A stretch of 64,000 bases of DNA from Polydactylus sextarius (lineage: Eukaryota; Chordata; Actinopteri; Polynemidae): assembly GCA_016801845.1 (NCBI GenBank), contig CM028920.1:9952501-10016500 (forward strand), in the 5' to 3' direction. The translations under genes and the position numbers were made by a program. The notes under the pieces were generated by a model. That model had not been told where the DNA came from and made no database searches. It worked only from the letters and a program-made list of their open reading frames with translations. Of the stretch, positions 40,795-51,433 are shown in pieces. The stretch's first letter is position 1. Each line of letters begins with the position of its first letter.

Positions 40795-43236
40795 TTATGG
40801 TCCACTTATTATGAACACATCATCAGATGCCTCCTCAACATCAGCTTTCATATTCCCTTGTAGGCAGAATGTAGTTGTCAAACTTCCATGGTGCATTGCT
40901 GCGACTAGATGGCTCTGCTGGAAGCTGCTCAGGGTGCAGTACTCGTTACAGTACCAAGGAGAATCTTTCTCCAGGGACATGTCGCTGCAGAGCCAACATC
41001 CCGAGTCTCCTTCAGCATGACTCTCCGGCTGACAGCTGAGAGTCAGGCTCCTCAAAGAGCTGCCGGCGGTGGACAGAGGAGCCATGGTGCTCACAGCATA
41101 AGGGATGCCCAAGAGAGAAGAATCAAACACCGGGTCAATTAAGTTACTGTACGCGCTGCCCTCCATCAACTTGTAGGTAATCTGGGCCTGACGGTCTTCC
41201 TCCGGGATTTCTGTAATCTTGGTCAGGGTGTCGATTTGGAGTGATGCCTCTGCTTTCAGCATGTCTACTGTGTTTTCTTGTGTAATCACCCAGCTCTATA
41301 ATCACAGTCAGGGTTAAGAACATTCTCATAAGATAATTACTAGTATTTTATGTGACAAGCTTAACTTGCCTTGAAGTCTCCCTGGCACTCACTGTACAAG
41401 GCGTCAAAATACGGTGCAGGAGTTGGGATCAAGGCACTTTGTCTCCACCTGTCAGCATTAGGAATATAAAGATAATGTATTGTATATATTGGTTTTTGGG
41501 GAAAAAAATGGCATTTGCTATACTGATGCTGGTTTTGGGAGCTTACTTTTTAAAAGGAGCACAGCACATAAGAGAGACAAGTGCCGTCATCACACATAAG
41601 GGGATGAACACCGTCTTAATCAGTACAGTGATGACTGAGTTTGGGACGTCTTCTGTATGATGAGGGGAAAAAAAAAAATAAAGCAGAGCAAAGTTGATGG
41701 TTGACACGTTTTGACGTCAAAGCTGCTTTTTCACCAGGTGTAAACTCACCAGTCATGACTGGCTCCGTCGTCCAGTGAACCTCAGGGGACCAGTCGCTCC
41801 ATTCTCCTTTATATGAACCCGTACTGGGACTGGATCGTACTCTGGCTGTGTATTCGGTGTCGGGCACGAACATCTCATCGTCCACAGAATAGCTTGTTTC
41901 ATCTGTGTAAATATCAACCTGGAGGACACAATGAAAAGGATAAGATATGATTAAACTCTGCAAAAAAGAGAAAATATACTGTATTTTTACTCAGTTTGTG
42001 TCACTTTACATTAGAAATTACTAATTTATATTTTTCACAAATAATACTAAAATAATGAGTGAATCCAGATCAAGAATGAAGAGCATTTCCCACAGGATGT
42101 GCATCTTCTTATAGAACTTCTACATGTCATCATAGTAGGAAAACTAGCAGGTGTTTTTGCCTTGATGTCAATTGATCTGGCTGTGTTTAATGAGCGAGAA
42201 CGGACCGACAGAAATGTCGGTCCGTTCATGTTCTTAATTCATGTTCTTAATTTGTGTCCTTGTCAAAAGTAAAAGTAAAAACACCTTCAGTGTCACACGC
42301 TCACTGTAACACCGTCCTTGTACTTTTAATCAGGTGCTTTACATAGAACGAAAGTCCTGAGTATAGAGTTGTTGTCATGTCTGACAGGAGGAAACCAAAT
42401 TTAAATCATTCTACCTCAGGATCTCTGAAACCTGTGGAATTATGATGATAATATTGAACTTCTAACTGCTCTGAACAAACCCCAAACAGACCCGAATTAC
42501 TTGTGAACTGAATTATTCCCTTATTCTCATAAATAAACTGTACCCCAGCGGTTCGATTGTTTCCTCTTGTGAAAAAATTGAGTTGAAACTTGAGGTAATC
42601 GACCAACAAGATGTCGTTGTAATTCTCGTAGCTGTTTTTCCAGGTGAAGTGGTGCTGACTTGAGTTGGTGCTGACCGTGAGGTTGCTGGGTGCTATTGGT
42701 TTAACTGAAAAAAACACACACACACACTTTACAGTGACATCATACACCAAAGAAAATTTTGTGTGTTGTATGTGTCTGGTAACGATGAAATAAAAATCAT
42801 TATGTTTCTTACTGTTCCTACAGGGTGTGAAATCGTGCTGCAGCATTTCACAATGTTCAGATCCATCACTTTCTTTGTGACAGAGTGAGATGTCAAATAA
42901 ATCTGTATCCGTAAAGGTGATGTCATCATCGCTTTCAAATATCTCAACAGAGCAGAAATAATGGCCATGGGTCTTTTTCAGAATACACAGAGATGTCTCT
43001 CTGCACAATGAGGAGAGAAGAAGCAGTTATAAGACACAAAACTATTTCAACTAGTGTTATCAGTCAGTGATATATGTCAATAAAAAAAAAAAAAAAGTAA
43101 CTCACTTTTCAAATGTGTCTGTGATGTTGAGCCAGTAGGAGCTGTTTCTATCCAAAGTGTTTCCTGATGGTGTGATGCTCAAGGTGCAGTTGATGGTGAC
43201 CAAATAATCAGTCACACAATGAAGGTCAGAGTGACC

Positions 43237-43325
<89 letters not shown>

Positions 43326-43716
43326 ATATATATATACACCCATGAGTCAAAATGGATTTGACCAAGATGAATAAAACATTGGTATTGGTGGTTAATAGTG
43401 CGTTACTGTTGGAGAGATCAATGCAATGTTAATGTTAATATACAAAAACAAACAAAAAAAAAAACATAAATATAAGTAGTTTCCTTATAACTAGAACTTT
43501 TTCCAAAAGGTCAAAGGTCCAATAAGTCCAATTTATCAGAAAAAAACAACAACAAAAAGAAAAAGCTCTGTGCAATCTAACGTTTAGAGTGTGCTGCATC
43601 ATGTCAGAGACGTTACCTCCAATGGGATTTCCCTGCAGACAGACGATGTTGGTCGACACAAGTAGAAAGACAAACAGCACCATCGGTTTCAGCTTCGGTC
43701 TGAAGCCCCGATCCAT
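40795..43716 (-). CDS. il21r: Class I cytokine receptor, IL-21 receptor-like, 520 aa
   Basis: This gamma-chain-family receptor would bind an IL-21-like cytokine on lymphocytes and signal through JAK/STAT. Eight minus-strand exons join in frame (1563 nt): 43617-43716, 43106-43235, 42813-43000, 42415-42704, 41750-41918, 41547-41652, 41370-41448, 40795-41295. A signal peptide (hydrophobic VLFVFLLVSTNIVC) leads into Cys-rich D1 (LHCVTDYLVTINCTL, HYFCSV) and fibronectin-like D2, with WSDWS at 276-280. The membrane helix is about 299-322. Exon 7 has a box 1 (ALIPTPAPYF, about 333-342) followed by YSECQGDFK, very like human IL21R. The last exon holds the tail with Tyr motifs such as EYCTLSSF. Human IL21R is 538 aa. 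Intron 7 uses a GC donor. The IL-21R assignment over IL-4R-like receptors rests on the box 1 and GDFK wording and overall length. Confidence 0.85.
42198..42227. repeat. Perfect 13-bp inverted repeat with GAAA loop in il21r intron 4
   Basis: GAACGGACCGACA (42198-42210), loop GAAA, then TGTCGGTCCGTTC (42215-42227). It is followed by a direct repeat of ttcatgttcttaat (about 42225-42251). It would fold as a very stable hairpin with a GNRA-type tetraloop on the + strand. No function is known. Confidence 0.7.
43245..43336. repeat. Compound (TA)n(TG)n microsatellite in il21r intron 1
   Basis: TA dinucleotides (about 43247-43268) pass into roughly 26 TG copies (about 43269-43321), then TATA. It sits within 11 bases of the il21r exon 2 acceptor and adds a purine/pyrimidine alternating tract there. 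Confidence 0.9.
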
Positions 43717-45535
43717 CACAGCTTTTGGCCCAGACACAGCCTCAGCTCTGTCATGCTGCCCTGAAGCTCTTGTGAGAGCTGTCTTAAGTGACGACTGAAG
43801 GAGGGAGGTATCAGTCAAGTCTTTTTCTCACTGATAGCTATCACTCAGAGGATATGCTTTTTTAAGAGGGCTGCTGTAAATGGAAAGTGTATGAAGGGGG
43901 CTAAGTCTGCAAATACTGTCAAATGTATTCTTGTAGTGCAACCGCCCAGTCTGTCAAAGTAAAACCAAGACATCAGACATTAAAAGTGTGCAAACCAAAG
44001 TTTGCACGTTCAGTGTCTGACATTTCTTCATTTATGCCTCTCATATTAATATAAAATATACAAAATGTCCACAACAAATTTAGCTGAAGCTAAATTATTA
44101 TTTTTTTAAATGACAGAATTTTGTTCAGATTCTTTAAATTACAGGGATCTCCGCTTTGACTTACAAAGAGATTTATGCATTTTTAAATAATAAACCAAAG
44201 AGACGTAAACTGAGAAATCTGAGCTGTGACTGTATTTTTGTTTAATATCTGTAGCTGTTGAGATGTCGTGTTATTTATTGTGCAACCTACAAGAGTGTTG
44301 TGCAACGTGTAGTGCACTGACAGGAGACCAGCTCAGCTGAACGCTGGTTTGTGCGTTGAAGCGATTCTGTGAGAAGATAACAGCTGAAAGACAAGTCCAT
44401 ATCTGCCCCTGAGGTTTGTGATTTTGTTGCATCAGAGTAAAAATACAAACATGCACACTCGCACATTGCAGACTCAGACTATGCAGTGGGCAGGTGGTAA
44501 TTCAGCATGGAGGGGGAAAGAGGGGGTTCAGACTTTATCAATGTGATTTGATGATATGCAGTTAAACTCATTTTGTGAGAATGGTATGGTCAAAACTTAG
44601 GCAGCTTTCACAGAACCTTTTTTTTTTTTTTTTGTCTTCAAGAATATTCAATCAGGAAATGAATAAAACTCAACATGTTAACATGCAGATAGTCTTGTCA
44701 ATGTGGTGAAATGTTTCGGTTGAATTTGGGTTCAAAAATAACCGTGCACTTCTGATCAACATACTGTCGTTAACAAGCATCATAACAGAGGCCTATTTTT
44801 GTGAGTTGAAACTGATGTGACACCCCCCCTCCTTATGTAAGGCAATGCGAACGTGCATGGAAGATGTTCTTGAGATGAGCTATGAAACTCTCGTGACATG
44901 GAAGGTTTTTCAAGTCTTAATATCATGCAAGAGTGAAGAGCCTGATATGAACGGCTCTATCTGCAAACTCACTGCAGTTCCTCTGTATCTGATCTCTATA
45001 AGTGCTTTTTTTTCTTTTTTTTTTAGTTCTGTTGATAAAAATGTTTCCTTCTCTGCGATAAAGACAAGACAGGATGATAGGAAATCAGTCAATTATGGCT
45101 TGAAATGACACAAAATTGAACATTTTTAATAATATTTATGTTCATATCATAACATCCGGACAGGCAGCTCAGTGCCACTTCTCTGTTTAAAAGATGTAAT
45201 GGTTTGTAGACGTGCATAATCGATTTTATTTTCATTTAATATCTCACTGGTAGCGTTAACATAACTGTCCTCAATATTTTAATTGTACAAGTAACTTTAA
45301 AAATTTGTTAAATATAATAGAAAAAGCAATAAATTAAATTGTACTAAATTAACTGTGCCTCCACTTCAATATGAAATCAGTGGTGAACTATTACTGATTT
45401 GTAAATGTTTGTAAATGTAAATGTTTCTTTTCAAAATATGAAAAATGATCCTTTGTAAAAGGGTGGGTATAGTTTTAAAGTTTCTATCTAGATCAAGGAC
45501 CTAGTAGTCAAGCATTTGAGGCACACCAGCACCAG
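43717..45535. other. Spacer between il21r and the tubby-family gene; no gene found
   Basis: This region includes the il21r 5' UTR and promoter (immediately upstream of 43716 on the minus strand) and the 3' flank of the tubby-family gene. It is AT-rich. Short ORFs lack splice support or family likeness. No RNA gene is recognised. Confidence 0.5.
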
Positions 45536-48500
45536 TCACTCGCAGGCCAGTTTGCCATCAAAGGACGACAGTGTGATGGCAAAAGCTTGCAGGGCACACA
45601 TGGGGAAACTGTAATCCATGGAGAAGACGTCCTCGGCTACACGGCCAAACTGCATCACGATGTAGTCCTCTGGAGGAAGACAGCAAGTGGTGTTGGGAAG
45701 TTGGGAATGAAGACAAGTTGGCAGAGAAGATGAGAGACAATGAGTCAGCTGCATCTTACCATTGTCAGGGTGGATGATCTGGAAGTTTTTGACTGAGGCC
45801 TGGGTGACACGTCCGTGGAAGTTCAGTACGTAAGACTGAGTCTGTTCGTTCCAACTCGGGGATTTGTTCACCAGAGTGACCAGTTTGTCCGTGTTGTTGT
45901 TTGCATGGCGGACCAGTAGAGTTTCAAGTTCCTGAAAGACAATTCAATATCAGTTTCATGAAAATATTTCAAACTTAAAGTGATGGTCCGAAGTAACTTG
46001 AACCTTTTTCCTGAACAACTGACAATGTGTCCGTGAAGACGAAGGAAAATCATGAATCTGCTGATCTGGAACACCCTTCATCACCATACAAGACATTGGG
46101 TAAGTCTTGTAAAACAGTATTTTAATTTTAACAGTAATTTACTAAGTTATCAGTACTTTGGTTTGTGTGTAGGGACTCTATTCATGCTACTGCCGAAGTG
46201 AAGTGCTATCTTGAGCTTTATTAGTGGTTAAAAAATGACAATTTAGATATGTGTGGCTAGTGGCCCCATTTACTTTCATTGTTAGCTATTTGGTTGTGAA
46301 AGTAGAAGACAGTCAAACTCGATGTTACTTTGACCAATGTAAAATAGCTCTTGGGGGGAGGGGTGGGGTTGTCTGGTGTTCAACTCGTACGTGTGGTGAA
46401 ATACTGCGGACCATCGCTTTAACCTCGGTCATCTCAACTTTTATTTTTTATCATACATTGTTTGGACGAATGCACACTCTCTCGTCGCTCTCCAACATGC
46501 CGGGGATGATCACCGTCATCTTCCTGGGACCCTTGAAGCCCAGAACATTTGTCTCCTGGAACATGACAAATCGATGCATTACTTTTTTGTAGTCAGTGAT
46601 GTATTTGTGGGATTTTTATATATATATGTATGTATGTTTGGACTCACATAGCAAATTGCTGCCAGCTCTTGGCGAACTGACTCACACTCTTTGATGAAGG
46701 GTTTTTTCTCTGGGTTTTCACCTCCATCAAAGACCGTAAACTTTGTGCCCAGAACATTGGACCTGAAACAGATTTGTCTACTATGTTTGACATGATCTAA
46801 AAAAAATTTATGGAGTGAATCTATCACAATAACAAACTATGAACATGTTAGTGCAGTGTGAAAAGGTTGAAGTTTAAGTTAGTGAGTTAGTTATTTTAGT
46901 GACGGGGTTTTCCTGGTTGTGGAAGCCAAGGGGGGTTTTTGAAGAGGAGACATTTATTCCTTAATCTGAAATAAACAATTTTATAAATCTTTTCACAAAA
47001 GTAGAAGTGAATGACAGTTATACCTTAGTTTTCCTATGTAGGAGTTTGTGTCTCTGGATAGATTTGTCGGGTCAGTGGAGATGAGATAGTTGGATGTTTT
47101 ACACTTCTTCCTTTTTCTGCCTGCCATTAGAAACACCTTGGTGGTGGAAAAAGAGACGAGAAGTGTGATGTAAATGATAGAAATGTTCGTGCGTGGTGAT
47201 TTGGTTCAAAATTTGAATGAACTAACCCTCTTTCCATCCTCCTTCTCCATATGGAGGTAGTATGTTGGGTAGATGCCCTTCTCCACTCCCCTCCTGTCCC
47301 TGGTGACTCTGCACTGGATGGTCACGTCTCTGGGAGCAGGACGCAAAGCAAACTTCTCCAGATCCTCCACAGATATTGGAGAAGATGGCTAAAGTGAGAA
47401 AGAGTCAAAATTATTTCACCACACTACTACACCACTTTCTGTGATAAATCCAAAAACAATAGGCAAACAATCCTGCTTTTGAGTTTTCTACATAAAGTCT
47501 CACTCTGTCATTAGATTCACTGCCTGAGGACGAAGTCTCCCTGTAGTTGGAGTTCAGCGAAGCTAAACTCGGTGTGGTTTTCTCTGCTTTGTTTGTCTTT
47601 TTCTCTTCTTCCTGGAGGTCTTCGTCTTTGCTCTCGTCACTGATTTGGCACCTGGCTGTGGAGATAAAACGCCTAGCGTTGGTCTTCACAACAACTTAAC
47701 GGCACCGTTGATCATAAAATGCACTGACCCAGATGATCACTCACACGTGTCCAGTTGTTTTTTCCTCTTTGGCGTCTGAGGGTCAGGCCTCTGGGGCTTG
47801 TCTTCCTCTTCATCTTCACTTTCATCACGTTTATTCTTCTTTGGACTTGCCGCCTCCGCTGCCAACTCTGTCTCCTGAGCTGAAGCTTCCTGTAACTGTG
47901 TCTCTGCAAAGGAAAATACACTTAAATACTTAATGTATTTATACAGTATCTATTTTAACAGAAGATACTGTACATACTAGAGTATGTACAGACCTGATAT
48001 CTGAATAATAAAGTCACAAACACCGATACTTACTTTTATGTTCTTCAGATTCTTTTACTTTGTCCTTCTTCTTAGTTTTTTTCTCCTTTTTCTCCTTGTC
48101 TTTGTTCTGTTCCCCCTCTGGAAAAACAGTGAATACTTAAGTAAAGTAAAAGTATCTTCTAGATTCTACATTAGCAGACATGAAAAAACTAAATGTTTAG
48201 ATTTCCAGGGCATCTAAGGCTGAAAGGTTACATGTACGTGTCTTACGTTTGGCCTTTTCCTTCTTCACATCTTTCTTCTTTGTCTTCTTTCCCTCCACCT
48301 GAGCATCAGTCTCCACTTCACATTGTATTTCAGACTCTTTGTCAATTTCCAAGTTCATTGATTTTGGAGTAACCGGCTTCTCTGAGGGCGTTTCCTCGAC
48401 TGTCGTAGTTGCTGCCATATCACCTTCACCCAGTGTGATCTCATCCAACGGGTTATCATGAGCATGTTCAACTTGATCTGCAACATTAAAGAAAAAAAAA

Positions 48501-49694
48501 AAACACCTTTATTTGATATTTTTTAATAAACTGACCATGACGACACAAGGCTACAGAATTAAATTTTGAATGAAAGTTTAATAAAATGATAAATGATTTG
48601 AACACCGACCACTCAGAGAGGTGCTGCTGAGGGACTGGCTGATCAACAGAGGTGTTTCATCAGAGCGGCCAGATTTGTGCTTTCGGTTCTTTTGCCGAGC
48701 ATCTCGATTGGCCACCACCATCTGAGTATCAGCTCTCTTCTTCTGCTGCTTTTTCATCAGGAGGGTTCGCTGTAGCAGAGTAAAAAAAAAAAAAGGATTA
48801 CATTTGAACTGAAAACTCTGTCTCCACATGAGAAAACAGCACTCATTTTAATCTCATTACATTCAGCAATATTCATTTAATTTCACTATTCACTGTCTCT
48901 GATCTTGATCAAATATGAAACTAGGGTGTTTCATTTCTTTTAAAGGTGCTGTTGCTTAACCATAATTCAACCACTATAGGTTTTACAAGCCAACTTGATA
49001 TCACCTGAATAAAATCAACTTTTTTTTTATTATGGTTGTAGTAATTTATACAATATGTAAATTAACTGAAGCCGATATTTATATGTATCATTTGTGTTTA
49101 CTGCTATTATTATTAGCAGTAGTGTTATATTCAGATTAATAATATCAGGTCATTATAGCGACTTGATATTAGTTCTCTCACTAGTAATTATTGGTTGGTG
49201 TTTTGTGGTATGAGGTATTTATGTAGGCGTCTATACAAGCTGATAGCTCACAAACTGAAGTATAAATAAGGCTGTGACTTAAGGTTGAGCAGCAGCTCTG
49301 CACGACAGGTGGTTTTGACACAGGTAGCGATGACCTCACAGGGCTCAAGAGGGAGAAAAAGGACTTTAAACCCGTTTCTTTAAAAAGACACAGACATCTT
49401 GTCTGGCAAACCAGTCAGTCGCTTTAATCTTGTGAATAATAGGTGTATACGTGGGATTGATATTATCATCATTATTATTATTATCATGATTGACAATAAT
49501 TAAAGTGGAGTAAAGAGTGGCATTTATTCCCTGTTAACAGCTACAATTTGAGGCATAAATGTTATTTCATTTAAATTATTTGAACAAATAAAAAATAAAA
49601 AAAAGTTTAATGTGTAAATTCTATCAAATACTTATAATCCTTGTTTCTTTACCTGGTTTTCCAGCTTCTGTTGTCGTATGTCAGGGTCCTCCAT
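45536..49694 (-). CDS. Tubby-family protein (TUB/TULP class), 540 aa
   Basis: Tubby proteins bind PI(4,5)P2 through a C-terminal beta barrel and deliver membrane receptors to cilia. Twelve exons join in frame (1623 nt): 49653-49694, 48610-48769, 48247-48477, 48034-48117, 47745-47903, 47504-47655, 47227-47388, 47024-47136, 46648-46762, 46457-46555, 45760-45931, 45536-45669. The tubby domain covers about residues 277-540: FALRPAPRDVTIQCRVTRD, AGRKRKKCKTSNYLIS, SYIGKLRSNVLGTKFTVFD, ETNVLGFKGPRKMTVIIPGM, LNFHGRVTQASVKNFQII and the family-typical end CALQAFAI then SSFDGKLACE. The N-terminal RQQKLENQ...KKQQKKR helix resembles TUB/TULP3, whereas the long Lys/Glu-rich middle (exons 3-6) and 540 aa length recall TULP1. 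I therefore leave the paralogue open. The exon 2 donor gtcggt is weak. Confidence 0.93.
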
Positions 49695-49696
49695 GT

Positions 49697-51433
49697 CTGA
49701 GAAAAGACTCTCTGATGATTACAGCTGCTTTATCAATGGAAAATTTCAGAATATTCAAAAACAGCAGACGAATAAGTGTCCAGCATCAAAGTTCAATGTG
49801 AGAAAAGAGTTGAGCGTCTAAAAGAAAAAGAGCACAGAAGACAAGAATTAAATATGGAAGCGGGTGTTTGATGGTGTCACCCTGCTCCATCTGACCAGTC
49901 TGTCCACCTGCATGTAGCAGAAGGCAAAGTGGATTAAAAGGGGATAATGTTCTTAAACAGCACCGCACAGCTCAGTCAGTGTGGACAAGCAGACTCAAGG
50001 CTGTTCCCTCATGGCTGCTTTATGGGGATGCTGAGAGGCCTGTCTGTGTCTGTGTGTGTGTGTGTGTGTGTGTGTACAGCTGGAAACATGAGACAAGACA
50101 AACAAGAAGGTGATGCTTTGTTTCCCATTTACTACAAGTCAGCAGCCTCTGTTACTCACCAGCCGTAAACAGTCACACACGGAAGACGCGGAAGCGACCA
50201 TAAAGTGCCCCAAAGCTTCCGACTTTCCTCCACAGTATATCATCGGGACTGTACGTTCACTCAGGGTGGCTTCAAAAAAAACAAAATATCTGTTGCGGAC
50301 CACAAGACAGACGCAAAAAACAAACAGCTACAGGTTGTTTATTAGCGGGACAGTCTAGTGGGTTTATCTGGTTACCATGGTTACAGCGGCCATCAGAAGA
50401 CAGACCTAATATTATATTATATTATATTATATTATATTATATTATATTATATTATATTATATTATATTATATTATATTATATTATATTATATTATATTAT
50501 ATTATATTATGTTATGTTATGTTATGTTATGTTATATTATATTATATTATATTATATTATATTATATTATATTATATTATATTATATTATATTATATTAT
50601 ATTATATTATATTATATTATATTATATTATATTATATTATATTATATTATATTATATTATATTATATTATATTTAAAAGACTATTTTAAGTTTATAGATA
50701 CTGTTTTTTATATGGTGAAATAATGTTGGCCTATTTCTATGCTAGTTAGCTAATTAAGTTTTATAGTTTAGGCTTCAAGTAGTAGTGACATTGCAATGTG
50801 ATTGCAATTGTATAGGTATCGTAAAAGCTGTATGCAAAAAAAAGTACTGAAATTGTTTATATTAATATATATTTCACATACAAGTCATCCCCAAATATTG
50901 CTTTCAAAATAAAATAAAGAAATGATAATTTATCTTTTATCATGTGGTTCATATATTTTGTGTGTTCTGAGTGTATGTTGTGTGAAAAAAAAATTATAAA
51001 TAGTTTTCAATTTCAAATACTTTTATCCCATTTTTTTCTACATTTCATGCTATCAGTATTTTATTAATTCCTGCATGTAATGTATGATTTTACCTATATG
51101 AATTTATTCATTTTATATTTTATAAAGATTATTTTGGGGTGTAATCTGCTGCGCTCAATTTTGGGTGTGGCGCGTGATTTCTGCGCTAAACCGGAAGAGG
51201 AATACTGTTGCTAGGAAACCAGGTAGCCAAACAGGAAATGATTCAGCTCCAATGAAAACAACGAACTTAGTTCAATGTAAGTCATTAGATCAAAATTAAT
51301 AAAGAAATGACGTTTGAAATGTTTTACGTGGTAAAAAAAATCTATGAGTTTTTAAGTGAACAGACATGAGACGTGTTGTGTGTTTATATCTCTTGTTTTT
51401 CAGCCGTCAACTTCTGCCGTTAAGGAGTAAGAA
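49697..51433. promoter_or_regulatory. Divergent promoter region of the tubby-family gene and cfap119
   Basis: A likely non-coding first exon of the tubby gene ends at a minus-strand gtgagt donor (exon edge 50160), and the coding exon has a ttttctcag acceptor next to 49696. GTTACCATGGTTAC (50371-50384) lies just upstream of that exon. On the other side, a likely cfap119 non-coding exon ends at caat|gtaagt (about 51276), with GTTGCTAGGAAAC (51207-51219) just upstream. Both sites resemble the RFX X-box (GTNRCC N0-3 RGYAAC) of cilia genes. A (TG)n run lies at about 50053-50076. Confidence 0.5.
50407..50673. repeat. (ATTAT)n pentanucleotide microsatellite, about 53 copies
   Basis: An almost perfect array of ATTAT units spans about 267 bases, broken only by about six GTTAT variant units in the middle (about 50508-50535). 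It lies just upstream of the tubby-family promoter, on the side towards cfap119. The apparent ORF through it (repeats of YYIIL) is an artefact. Confidence 0.97.

Noticed and set aside
42047..42229. Minus-strand ORF in il21r intron 4
   Set aside because: No family likeness; it includes the hairpin and is interrupted relative to il21r frames.
43245..43336. TG/TA tract as a regulatory element
   Set aside because: It is an ordinary dinucleotide microsatellite; an effect on the nearby acceptor is possible but nothing in the sequence shows it.
44845..45108. 87-codon ORF between il21r and the tubby gene
   Set aside because: It has no splice sites, no recognisable domain and a homopolymer stretch; it is likely chance.
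50407..50673. CRISPR-like or satellite array
   Set aside because: It has 5-bp units without unique spacers: a simple microsatellite in a vertebrate genome.
50358..50723. ORF of 121 codons rich in YYIIL repeats
   Set aside because: It is the translation of the (ATTAT)n microsatellite, which is open in several frames because the unit has no stop in that phase.
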